Part shown: positions 8,896 through 17,261 of the stretch, piece after piece
How the letters are laid out: every line of letters begins with the position of its first letter
Numbering within the stretch: position 1 is the stretch's first letter
Assembly: GCA_947446645.1 (NCBI GenBank)
Contig: CANFHA010000008.1
Span: 180,962-244,961 of the forward strand
Direction of reading: 5' to 3'
Length of the DNA stretch: 64,000 nt
Source: Chitinophagaceae bacterium
Lineage (GTDB): Bacteria; Bacteroidota; Bacteroidia; Chitinophagales; Chitinophagaceae
Program-made: the position numbers and the translations under genes
The notes under the pieces: model-generated
The model's database searches: none
What the model was told of the DNA's origin: nothing
Seen by the model: only the letters and a program-made list of their open reading frames with translations

Positions 8896-10743
8896 ATGTC
8901 GGTACCAGTTCAGATTGTAGAGGATGTTGTTATAAAATTTGCCGGTGATAGTGGTGATGGTATGCAGCTTACGGGCAGCCAGTTTACCAACAACAGCGCA
9001 CTTATAGGCAATGATCTGTCTACTTTTCCTGATTTCCCGGCAGAGATCAGGGCCCCCCTTGGCACGGTGCCGGGTGTGAGCGGTTATCAGCTCCACTTTT
9101 CGAGCCAAAAAATATATACACCGGGTGACAACTGCGACGTGCTGGTGGCTATGAATGCCGCTGCACTGAAGGTAAACCTGAAAAGCCTGAAACCACACGG
9201 TATCATTATTGCCGATATCAGCGGATTTGATAGTAAAAACCTGCGCCTTGCCAACTATACCGACGGGATAAACCCGCTGGAAGATGAATCGCTGGTGGGG
9301 TTTGATGTGCATAAAATGGACATCACCAAGCTCACCCGTGAGGCGCTGGCGGAAATACAACTGGGCACCAAGGAGAAGGACAGGGCGAAAAACATGTTCG
9401 TACTCGGCTTCGTTTATTGGCTTTACAGCCGTGAGCTTACCAGTACCCTTTCTTTCCTGCACGATAAGTTTGGCAAGCAGCCGCTGATACTGGAGAGCAA
9501 TATAAAGGCGTTGCAGGCCGGCTATAACTACGGCGATACGGTGGAGGCTTTCTCTGCCCGGTACAAGGTAGAAAAGGCAAAACTGCCCAAAGGCGTATAC
9601 CGGAGCATAACCGGTAATATCGCGCTCACCTACGGACTGATAGCTGCTGCTGAAAAGAGCGCACTGCCACTGTTCCTGGGATCTTATCCTATTACTCCGG
9701 CATCAGATATACTGCACGAACTTTCGCGGCACAAGAACTTTGGTATACGCACCTTCCAGGCAGAGGATGAGATAGCAGCCATAACATCGGCAATAGGTGC
9801 CGCCTATGGCGGCAGTCTGGGTATAACCACAACATCAGGCCCCGGTATGGCGCTGAAGACAGAAGCTATGGGCCTGGCAGTGATGCTGGAGATACCGCTG
9901 CTTATAATAGATATACAACGTGGCGGCCCATCTACCGGCTTGCCTACCAAAACAGAACAGAGCGACCTGCTGCAGGCCTACTATGGCCGCAACGGCGAAT
10001 GCCCAATGCCGGTGATATCTGCATCTACACCAAGCGACTGCTTTGATGCGGTGTATGAAGCGGTGCGCATAGCCGTGCAGCACATGACACCGGTCATCTT
10101 CCTGAGTGACGGCTATATAGCTAATGGCGCTGAGCCATGGCTGTACCCTAAGAGTGCAGACCTGCAGCCAATAACCGTAAACTTTAAGAAAGAGCTGGGT
10201 GCTGATGAAACTACCTTCCTTCCCTACCTGCGCGATGAAAAGCTGGTGCGCCCATGGGCTGTACCCGGCACAGCAGGACTGGAACACCGCATAGGAGGAC
10301 TGGAAAAAGAAGACATAACCGGCAACATATCTTACGACGCAGAGAACCACCAGCACATGGTGAAGACCCGCGAAGCTAAGGTGGACATGATAGCCGACTA
10401 CATACCGCTGCAAACGCTGGATAGCGGTCCGGAAACCGGCGACGTACTTGTACTGGGCTGGGGATCTACCTACGGATCTATTAAGAGCGCGGTGATGGAG
10501 CTGCAGGCACAGGGCAAAAGCGTGGCACATGCACACCTCAGGCACATGCGCCCCTTCCCACGCAACCTGGGCGAAATGCTGGGAAAATACAAGAAGGTAC
10601 TGATACCCGAGATAAACAACGGCCAGCTGATAAAGATAATCCGCGACAAATACCTCATTGATGCTGTGGGGTATAACAAGATCAAGGGCACTCCGATAAC
10701 AAGGACTGAACTGGTGACGGCGATTGGGCTGTTGATTGGTTGA
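8896..10743 (+). CDS. korA: 2-oxoacid:ferredoxin oxidoreductase, fused gamma-alpha subunit
   Basis: Subunit of a thiamine-diphosphate 2-oxoacid:ferredoxin oxidoreductase, in this lineage usually 2-oxoglutarate dependent. The 615 residues combine a gamma domain (about 10-200; GDSGDGMQLTGSQ at 17-29) with the alpha subunit pyrimidine-binding domain from about 230 (GSYPITPASDIL near 262) and a C-terminal transketolase-like domain. That fused order is the KorA type. Its partner korB is not next door but about 8 kb away on the other strand. The last eight codons lie within a short repeat that recurs at 11475-11498. Confidence 0.93.
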   Translation: MSVPVQIVEDVVIKFAGDSGDGMQLTGSQFTNNSALIGNDLSTFPDFPAEIRAPLGTVPGVSGYQLHFSSQKIYTPGDNCDVLVAMNAAALKVNLKSLKPHGIIIADISGFDSKNLRLANYTDGINPLEDESLVGFDVHKMDITKLTREALAEIQLGTKEKDRAKNMFVLGFVYWLYSRELTSTLSFLHDKFGKQPLILESNIKALQAGYNYGDTVEAFSARYKVEKAKLPKGVYRSITGNIALTYGLIAAAEKSALPLFLGSYPITPASDILHELSRHKNFGIRTFQAEDEIAAITSAIGAAYGGSLGITTTSGPGMALKTEAMGLAVMLEIPLLIIDIQRGGPSTGLPTKTEQSDLLQAYYGRNGECPMPVISASTPSDCFDAVYEAVRIAVQHMTPVIFLSDGYIANGAEPWLYPKSADLQPITVNFKKELGADETTFLPYLRDEKLVRPWAVPGTAGLEHRIGGLEKEDITGNISYDAENHQHMVKTREAKVDMIADYIPLQTLDSGPETGDVLVLGWGSTYGSIKSAVMELQAQGKSVAHAHLRHMRPFPRNLGEMLGKYKKVLIPEINNGQLIKIIRDKYLIDAVGYNKIKGTPITRTELVTAIGLLIG

Positions 10744-10750
10744 TTGGTTG
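10720..10750 (+). repeat. korA-end repeat, copy 1
   Basis: The final 24 nt of korA including its stop recur at 11475-11498 with one mismatch. The core TTGATTGGTTGA is repeated immediately after the stop and appears again at 55163-55175 downstream of mutL. This may be a small dispersed repeat that supplied the korA stop codon. Confidence 0.5.
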
Positions 10751-10806
10751 CGTTATTCTTTGTTACCCTGTATTTAACTGGCTGATGCTATGAAAATCAC
10801 GCTCGT

Positions 10807-11397
10807 ATGGTAAACCCGAATGTAACAACCGTGCCCCTCACGGAGGATGAGAAAAATTGGTTGATGAACATTTACGATCTTCGGTTCAAAAATTATTTCT
10901 GGGGCGGATTTGTGAAATGTGCACTCCTGTGGACGATTGCCGTAGCCCCTGTCTATGCATTGGTTTTTGCCTTTCATGATGTCCTCACAGGTCACGACAA
11001 CCCATGGCTGGCGGGGTCAGGCATGCACCACCTCACCATTATTTTAATCATCATTGCGCTCTGTCTGTCTACGCATAGCTTTATTTTATACCAAAACTGG
11101 ATGCTTCCGTTCAGGAAGGATGCAGAATCAGGACAGAAATATGAGCGGCCTTTTACCATTGAACGGAAAGAATATTTCCCCGTAACTGGCCAGTATTTCA
11201 TTTATATCGAGGGCCTGGAAAATCACCTTGAGGTAGATGCAAGCATATACAACAGATACGATGAAGGTTCCCAGGTGATGTTGAAACAGGCTATTCAGAC
11301 GCAGTATATTTTCATGGAAAACAATCATGTCCTTGTTAAATTATTCTCCAGCGGCACGGGTATGCACGGTGCCGGCTACGGCAGTTATAATTGGTAA
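10807..11397 (+). CDS. hypothetical membrane protein with two transmembrane helices
   Basis: A 196-residue protein I do not recognise. An N-terminal cytoplasmic segment of about 40 residues is followed by two hydrophobic helices (about 38-58 and 72-92), then a soluble C-terminal domain of about 100 residues rich in aromatic residues (KEYFPVTGQYFIYIEGLENH). The tail ends in a Gly/Tyr-rich stretch. Such proteins often occur as single genes in Bacteroidota. It follows korA by 63 bp and precedes another membrane protein in the same direction, but no functional link is apparent. Confidence 0.7.
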   Translation: MVNPNVTTVPLTEDEKNWLMNIYDLRFKNYFWGGFVKCALLWTIAVAPVYALVFAFHDVLTGHDNPWLAGSGMHHLTIILIIIALCLSTHSFILYQNWMLPFRKDAESGQKYERPFTIERKEYFPVTGQYFIYIEGLENHLEVDASIYNRYDEGSQVMLKQAIQTQYIFMENNHVLVKLFSSGTGMHGAGYGSYNW

Positions 11398-11474
11398 ATA
11401 GATTATTTTTACTCAACATAAACTGCCCATTCCGTTGATCTCACCCTTTTTTATCGACGCCTCAGCTGGTAACA

Positions 11475-11498
11475 GCGATTGGGCAGTTGATTGGTTGA
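11475..11498 (+). repeat. korA-end repeat, copy 2
   Basis: Matches the last 24 nt of korA (10720-10743) at 23 positions, but lies in a noncoding gap between two membrane protein genes. The segment GGGCAGTT at its centre also forms an inverted repeat with AACTGCCC at 11421-11428. Confidence 0.5.
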
Positions 11499-11553
11499 GT
11501 TGTTGATGTGGTAGTCAATTTTTCATTATATTTACTATTCATTGTGAAATACT

Positions 11554-12795
11554 ATGAATACCTATAGTGTCTATGCTCGTTCACGGGCGCTCTTCATCAC
11601 GGCATTCATCATCTCTTATTTTATCCTGCTTTGTGCCTCGGCGTTTGTACTCGATGACTTTATAAATAAAGTATCAGATGGCGTGTTCCTGCTGCTTTTC
11701 CTCGCCGATCTCGCAGTCATCTGGTTTGTGTCGTTATATAGCTCGCAACACCTGTCTAAGGGACGACTCGCCGTAGAGCCTGCGCAAGACGGTTTGCATC
11801 TGCGGTGGGAGAAAAACTTCCTGTTTTTCCAGCAACCGGACGGTTTCATCCCCTGGACAGATATAAAAAGCTATGAACCGGTAAAGGGAACATGGGGTGG
11901 CAATTACGTGAAGCTCACCAATAGCAACGGCACTAAAATAACACTGCGCGAAGGCTTGCCGCTGCTGAGGAAAATCCATTATTTTGATAACCTGGAAACT
12001 GAGCTTCGCGCGCTGTATAAGAAGAGCCGCCCACAACCGGCAGGCGAAGCCGCAAAGCAGCAGGAAGCTTCGCCGATACGCACAAATGAGCCTGTGAGCC
12101 CGGCACTACCTAAGTTAGCTGTCCCGGCAGGGATTGTGGGCCGCATATACAGGCTTCGGGATAGTTCATCATTGGGAGCGCTTTTCTTTTTCGTGCTGTT
12201 CATGTTTATTCTTATGGGGCTGGTCGCTGTTGACATGTACCTGAATGCCGGCATGCCCGCCATCTTTGCAGGCGTGTTCCTGGCCACCGGTTTAGGAGTA
12301 CTGCTTGCCAATTATATGATAAAACGGGAAATGGAGATCGAAGTGCTTTCTGACCGCCTCTCTGTGAGATACCGGCAACAACCCTTTTATGATGTTAGGA
12401 AAGACCGGGACATATTGTTCACCGGAATTTCCTCCTTTACTTCCTATGAGCGTGGCGTTTTCAGCCTCACGTTGCGGCTGGAAGACGGCACAAAATTCAC
12501 AGCGGCTCCCGGCAAGCCTTTTCAGGATTTTACCGAACTAACTGAAACCCTTGCCGTGATTTTGCAAGGCACCAATTCAGATAAAACCGCCGTGAGAAAT
12601 GTATATGAAGGGCCTTTGGGAAGAGTTGCCCAGGTGTTCTTAGGGGTGATGATAGCGGGTTTGCTCATCGGCATATTGCCACCGCAAAAACCCCCGGTTC
12701 CCGAGATGATAACCTGCATAGGGATAATATTGTTACTCATCTGGTTTATAGTGCGTATACAACGAATAAAGAGGAAGGGACAAGCCGTTAAGTAG
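11554..12795 (+). CDS. hypothetical membrane protein with two PH-like domains
   Basis: A 413-residue protein with an apparent internal duplication. Two hydrophobic helices near the N terminus (about 12-62) are followed by a beta-rich PH-like segment (about 68-150, with WEKNFLFFQQPDGFIPWTDI), a charged linker, two more helices (about 215-260), a second similar beta segment (about 265-335, with RYRQQPFYDVRKDRDILFTGI) and two final helices. This resembles bacterial PH-domain membrane proteins, but the assignment rests on hydrophobicity and strand pattern only. Function unknown. Confidence 0.65.
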   Translation: MNTYSVYARSRALFITAFIISYFILLCASAFVLDDFINKVSDGVFLLLFLADLAVIWFVSLYSSQHLSKGRLAVEPAQDGLHLRWEKNFLFFQQPDGFIPWTDIKSYEPVKGTWGGNYVKLTNSNGTKITLREGLPLLRKIHYFDNLETELRALYKKSRPQPAGEAAKQQEASPIRTNEPVSPALPKLAVPAGIVGRIYRLRDSSSLGALFFFVLFMFILMGLVAVDMYLNAGMPAIFAGVFLATGLGVLLANYMIKREMEIEVLSDRLSVRYRQQPFYDVRKDRDILFTGISSFTSYERGVFSLTLRLEDGTKFTAAPGKPFQDFTELTETLAVILQGTNSDKTAVRNVYEGPLGRVAQVFLGVMIAGLLIGILPPQKPPVPEMITCIGIILLLIWFIVRIQRIKRKGQAVK

Positions 12796-12821
12796 CGAAG
12801 TATAAATACCTCACAAACAAA

Positions 12822-13703
12822 CTACCTATCGATCACTATTCTCTTCACGCAATACTCATCACCACCAAAATACTTGAGCGTATAAGTGCCGCTTGATAGC
12901 GGCAGGTTCAGGTACCCATTTTGGGGCGGGCTTTCTGTGTGGTACACCTCCTGACCAAGTGTATTGTAGACAGTGAGCTTGGCGTCTGCATATTGTTTTG
13001 TGGTGTGGATGTAGATGTTGCCTTTGGAGGGGTTGGGGTAGACGGAGATGAGGTTGGGGTTTTGGAGTTTAGGGACGCTTTCAGAAGAATAATCAAGTTC
13101 CAGATTATCAATCATCCAACCATCTTTAATGGAGTCCGAACTATCGGAAATAAAAGTAAAGCGGAAGTACATGGTAGAGTCGGGAGCAACATTGTCTCGA
13201 CCCCACAATAGCGTAAATTGATTCCACCCTGTGGTTGATCTTGTTAAAACAGGAGTGCCCGATGTCCAATAAAAGGATGGCGGTAGTGAATCAAGCAAGT
13301 TTAACCAAGAGATCCCACTATCCAGGGACATTTCTACACGGGCAATATCTCCAGAATCAATATCCAGCTGATACCAAAAGCGCAATTGTGAAAAAGCGCC
13401 AAATTCAGTGGTCAAATAGCCAGGAAATTTTAGAATGAATACAGACGTATCATTTGCCGGGTAATGACCGACTGTGTCCGTAATTATAGCATTTCGTGCA
13501 GGCCAAGCTGATGTAAAAACTGTCTTATGCGGTGCTCCAACTTGCCACGTATTATAGGTGTAGGTTGAATCAACAAATATGTATTGGTGATAATCGAGGC
13601 CAAAAGTATCTGATGGGTCGAAGGAGATATAATTTGAGCCCCAATGTTGGGCATTCGCACCAGACGACAACAAACAAAGAATAAGAGTGTAGAACCTGAT
13701 CAT
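12822..13703 (-). CDS. T9SS-secreted protein with a C-terminal sorting domain
   Basis: A 293-residue secreted protein. The signal peptide covers about the first 18 residues (LILCLLSSGANAQ). The middle is a beta-sandwich of the MAM/jelly-roll type with a WMIDNLELD strand. The last 75 residues form a type A T9SS sorting domain, recognised by ISVYPNPSKGNIYIHT, VYNTLGQEVYH and the late GTYTLKYFGGDEYCVKRIVI. The T9SS route would export it across the outer membrane and release or anchor it. No catalytic signature was seen, so its surface role is unknown. Confidence 0.82.
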   Translation of the reverse strand: MIRFYTLILCLLSSGANAQHWGSNYISFDPSDTFGLDYHQYIFVDSTYTYNTWQVGAPHKTVFTSAWPARNAIITDTVGHYPANDTSVFILKFPGYLTTEFGAFSQLRFWYQLDIDSGDIARVEMSLDSGISWLNLLDSLPPSFYWTSGTPVLTRSTTGWNQFTLLWGRDNVAPDSTMYFRFTFISDSSDSIKDGWMIDNLELDYSSESVPKLQNPNLISVYPNPSKGNIYIHTTKQYADAKLTVYNTLGQEVYHTESPPQNGYLNLPLSSGTYTLKYFGGDEYCVKRIVIDR

Positions 13704-13836
13704 AAAATAGCGTTTAAGGATAAGTAAATATACAAAATGTTATTTGTGAAATGTAATGTGGTGATAAGGTGCGGGTATGGATGTCTCCTTTCGACATAAC
13801 ATCGTTCGCCATGGCTGCCAGTGGCAAGTACCGCCT

Positions 13837-13872
13837 TTAACGCGTCTGACGCCCAAAAAGGCGTGCTGACGC
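13837..13872. repeat. intergenic hairpin, copy 1 of a pair
   Basis: An imperfect inverted repeat (13842-13853 with 13860-13872) starts with the 15-mer TTAACGCGTCTGACG, which recurs exactly at 62666-62680 in a second hairpin. It lies in a 279-bp gap between divergent genes; the rest of the gap shows nothing clear. Confidence 0.5.
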
Positions 13873-13982
13873 TAATTATTAGCCTCTTGTCATTGGCTTT
13901 ATGATTGAGGCGTAACCTAATTACTTCTCAGGATGACACCCCTCTATTTGGCTTTTTGATTGCCCTCAAGGTATATTTGCTC

Positions 13983-15290
13983 ATGAATACAACTCCCATT
14001 TCCATATTCTGGTTTCGCCGGGATCTGCGGCTTTCTGATAATGCAGGGCTCTATCATGCGCTGCGCAGTGGCCTGCCGGTGGTGCCTGTATTTATATTTG
14101 ATACCAGCATACTTGAGGGGCTGGAGGATAAACAGGATAAGCGTGTACACTTTATACACAATGCGCTGGCTGCCATGCAGGCTAAGCTGGAAGCTGCTGG
14201 CAGCACCATGCATGTACTGCTGGGCACACCGTTGGATTGTATAAAGCAGCTCACCGCCGTGTACCATGTAGCTGCGGTATATACCAACCATGACTATGAG
14301 CCTTATGCCATGACGCGCGACCGCGGGATCAGGGATTTCTTGGAAGGTAAGCAGATTGCTTTTCATACTTATAAAGACCAGGTGATCTTTGAGAAGGACG
14401 AGGTAGTAAAGGACAATAAGGAACCATATACAGTATTCACACCCTACAGCCGCAAGTGGAAAGAGAAACTGAATGCTTTTTACCTGAAGCCGTACCCAAC
14501 AGAAAAGTACCACCACCATTTCTATCAGCAGCCCGCTAGGCCGTTGTTTTCGCTGCAGGACATAGGGTTTAAGAGTGCGCCGCCAGGCACATTGCCCGCT
14601 CAGCTCGATGAAGAGATAGCTCGGCACTACGATACCACACGCGACTTTCCTGCTGTGGCCGGTACCACTAGGCTGGGGGTGCATCTGCGGTTTGGCACAG
14701 TGAGCATACGGCGGCTGGCAGCCCGTGCACAGGAGCTCAACGGCACGCTGCTGAACGAGTTGATATGGCGGGAGTTTTACATGATGATATTGTGGCAGTT
14801 TCCGCATGTGGTTAACGGTAGTTTTAAACCAGCTTACGACCATATAAAATGGCGTAACAATGAGCAGGAGTTTGCGCTATGGTGCGCAGGCCAAACGGGC
14901 TACCCGATAGTGGATGCAGGTATGCGCGAACTGAATGAAACAGGCTTTATGCACAACCGGGTACGTATGATAGTGGCCAGTTTTCTCACAAAACACCTGC
15001 TTATAGACTGGCGCTGGGGCGAAGCTTACTTTGCAGAAAAGCTGCTGGACTATGACCTGAGCGCCAACAATGGCAACTGGCAATGGGCTGCCGGCTGCGG
15101 CTGTGATGCTGCACCATACTTCCGGGTGTTTAACCCTTACCTGCAGACCCAGAAATTTGACTCGGAGCTAAAGTATATACGCAGGTGGGTACCGGAATAT
15201 GAGCAGCTGACCTATGTGCGTCCCATAGTGGAGCACACAGTGGCACGGGAACGCTGTTTAAAAGTGTACAAAGCCGGGCTGGAAAGATAG
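13983..15290 (+). CDS. phrB: deoxyribodipyrimidine photo-lyase
   Basis: A 435-residue class I CPD photolyase/cryptochrome family flavoprotein that repairs UV pyrimidine dimers using blue light. The N-terminal antenna domain opens with ISIFWFRRDLRLSDN. The FAD-binding C-terminal half has GTTRLGVHLRFGTVSIR, NELIWREFYMMI, the signature WCAGQTGYPIVDAGMREL and the later DYDLSANNGNWQWAAG. The ATG at 13983 is chosen because the longer ORF adds an unrelated tail. Photolyase and cryptochrome cannot be separated with certainty by eye, but the intact tryptophans favour photolyase. Confidence 0.94.
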   Translation: MNTTPISIFWFRRDLRLSDNAGLYHALRSGLPVVPVFIFDTSILEGLEDKQDKRVHFIHNALAAMQAKLEAAGSTMHVLLGTPLDCIKQLTAVYHVAAVYTNHDYEPYAMTRDRGIRDFLEGKQIAFHTYKDQVIFEKDEVVKDNKEPYTVFTPYSRKWKEKLNAFYLKPYPTEKYHHHFYQQPARPLFSLQDIGFKSAPPGTLPAQLDEEIARHYDTTRDFPAVAGTTRLGVHLRFGTVSIRRLAARAQELNGTLLNELIWREFYMMILWQFPHVVNGSFKPAYDHIKWRNNEQEFALWCAGQTGYPIVDAGMRELNETGFMHNRVRMIVASFLTKHLLIDWRWGEAYFAEKLLDYDLSANNGNWQWAAGCGCDAAPYFRVFNPYLQTQKFDSELKYIRRWVPEYEQLTYVRPIVEHTVARERCLKVYKAGLER

Positions 15291-15435
15291 CCGTGAAGTA
15301 ACCAATAGGCAAAATCAGATGCGCCTCTTTATCAATGTTTTTCTAATTTTAATGTCCCCACCTGCACACCCATGAACAGAAATAACTGGCCCGATGACAA
15401 ATTATTTTTCCGGCTTTTAAACAATAAGCCACGTT

Positions 15436-15495
15436 GTTCCTGATGTTCCGTAGGGCATCAGGAACGCAGTATAGTAGCCGTTCTCCGAACGGAAT
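15436..15495. repeat. intergenic palindrome pair
   Basis: A perfect 10-bp stem, GTTCCTGATG (15436-15445) with CATCAGGAAC (15456-15465), is followed by a shorter hairpin CCGTTC/GAACGG around 15478-15492. Paired palindromes of this sort are common dispersed elements in Bacteroidota. No gene is seen in the 15291-16122 gap. Confidence 0.55.
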
Positions 15496-15599
15496 TAGCA
15501 GAACTGAAGCTGAATAGAGGAATGGTGCATAAACTAATACATGAAATAAACTATCGAATTTCATATGGTCGCCAAAAAGTACGCCTTATGAAATCCGCG

Positions 15600-16010
15600 T
15601 TCCGGTCTCCCTTCGCCCTCATGCTGCAATCCAGCTTGCGAACAACCACCGTTCAAAAATGTTGATAACTCATGCCCTGCCACACGCACCTTCGGCACAG
15701 TAATTGCGGCATTAATCAAGGCTGGCAGAAAGCACTTTCGGCCCATTTCTGGCAGGAAAGCAAAACATTCTCGACGATTTCGACGAATTATTTTTTTGCA
15801 TTCTGATTTTTGACGTGCTTGTATGGTAGGAAGGAAATTTTCCCACCTAATAATGGAAAAAATCAACCCAAATCATAACTTGACAACAGTAAAACCAAAA
15901 TTTCCGGTACCGGAAAGAACCGGAAATTTTGAAAAACTAAAGGATTGATTTTCAATATAAAACTGTACAGAATTCCTTTTTCATTACACCGGAAATAGCG
16001 AGTTGTATCC
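15600..16010. repeat. dispersed intergenic repeat beside the RhuM gene
   Basis: This noncoding block shares ordered modules with the 62.7-63.3 kb repeats: a CGGCACAGTA(A/T)TTGCGGC box (15693-15710 region), an ACATTCTCGACGATTTCGAC box followed by a T-run (15766-15795), and a CCGGTACCGG...AACCGGAAATTT box (15903-15930) followed by a GAAAAACTAA segment. Order and spacing are similar but the copy is diverged. No open frame with coding character is present. Confidence 0.65.
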
Positions 16011-16058
16011 GAACATTGTCTCCCTCGGGGCGGGGATAATTTATTTTACGAAATAATA

Positions 16059-16066
16059 TACTTTTG
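16059..16066 (+). promoter_or_regulatory. putative -7 promoter box of the RhuM-family gene
   Basis: TACTTTTG matches TAnnTTTG and lies 57 nt upstream of the ATG, at the edge of the dispersed repeat. No clear -33 TTTG is present. Confidence 0.4.
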
Positions 16067-16122
16067 TTTTAGACGATATGTGCAGGGAAGGCATGAACAG
16101 AAGCGAATAAGCAACTATAATA

Positions 16123-17118
16123 ATGGACACAGGCGAAATACTTATATATCAAAATCAGGAAGGGAACATCAGTATAGATGTGCGGCTGGAGGACGAGACT
16201 GTTTGGCTTACGCAGGCGCAGATTTGCGAGCTGTTCCAGAAATCCAAAGCAACGATAAGTGAGCATATAAAAAATATTTTTGAGGAGGGGGAACTGGAGA
16301 TCAATTCAGTTGTTCGGAAATTCCGAACAACTGCCGTGGATAGCAAAAAGTATGATACCAATTACTACAATTTAGATGTTATTATTTCCGTAGGCTATCG
16401 CGTAAAATCTCCACAAGGCACACAGTTCCGCATATGGGCTACCCGGCGGCTTAAAGAGTACTTAGTTAAAGGATTCGTGCTGAACGATGAGCGGTTCAAA
16501 TCCGGCAGCTCCATGAACTATTTTGAGGAGCTGCAAGGGCGTATCCGCGAGATCCGCCTATCCGAACGGTTCTTTTACCAAAAAATAAAAGACATCTACG
16601 CCACCAGCATCGATTATAACCCTAAGGATGAACGAACTATTGAGTTCTTTAAAATCGTCCAAAACAAACTGTTATGGGCTATCAGCTCACAAACAGCGGC
16701 CGAGCTGGTTTACAGGCGGGTTGATGCAACACTACCGTTGCTGGGTATGCAGTCTTACGACAAAAAAACACCTGGGAAAATTACGAAAAACGACATTTTC
16801 ATAGCCAAAAACTACTTGGATGAGGAAGAAATTAAACTACTGGGTCTGCTGGTGGAGCAGTACCTGGCTTTTGCCGAAACAATGGCGCAGCAACGGACTC
16901 CTATGTATATGAATGACTGGATAAGCCGCCTCGACAGCATTTTGCAGCTCAATGGCAGGGAAATACTCAACCATGCGGGAAAAATAAGCCATGAAATGGC
17001 GGTACAAAGGTCAACCGAAGAATATCAAAAATTCAGACTGGATCAAAAAAGACAAGAAAAAGAACAAAGCATGAAAGAAATAGAAGAAGATATAGAGCGG
17101 TTAAGGAACAATAGGTAG
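16123..17118 (+). CDS. RhuM family (virulence-associated) protein
   Basis: A 331-residue cytoplasmic protein of the RhuM family, first named from a Salmonella pathogenicity island. The family signature is present: VWLTQAQICELFQKSKATIS (a KilA-N/Bro-like or HTH-like start), HIKNIFEEGEL, then NLDVIISVGYRVKSPQGTQFRIWATRRLKEYLVKGF and the C-terminal ILQLNGREILNHAGKISHEMA, ending in a charged coiled tail. The function is unknown; homologues sit in genomic islands and near restriction or defence genes. It is a solitary gene preceded by a large dispersed repeat, which hints at transfer. Confidence 0.88.
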   Translation: MDTGEILIYQNQEGNISIDVRLEDETVWLTQAQICELFQKSKATISEHIKNIFEEGELEINSVVRKFRTTAVDSKKYDTNYYNLDVIISVGYRVKSPQGTQFRIWATRRLKEYLVKGFVLNDERFKSGSSMNYFEELQGRIREIRLSERFFYQKIKDIYATSIDYNPKDERTIEFFKIVQNKLLWAISSQTAAELVYRRVDATLPLLGMQSYDKKTPGKITKNDIFIAKNYLDEEEIKLLGLLVEQYLAFAETMAQQRTPMYMNDWISRLDSILQLNGREILNHAGKISHEMAVQRSTEEYQKFRLDQKRQEKEQSMKEIEEDIERLRNNR

Positions 17119-17261
17119 GCATGTCTGTCATTGGTTCGACATCTATGTAACAGATCAGGATGTTTATAAACATCTCTGCGGCCATAAAACAGGCTACAGA
17201 AAAGTGGGCCATTACCTCTCTTCCGGAGATTTTCTTGCGCATTACTAGATCTAGTTAATAC

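Noticed and set aside
9835..10545. A 236-residue - frame
   Set aside because: Antisense shadow of korA.
13944..14843. A 299-residue - frame
   Set aside because: Antisense shadow of the photolyase gene, rich in Tyr, His and Cys without recognisable domain.
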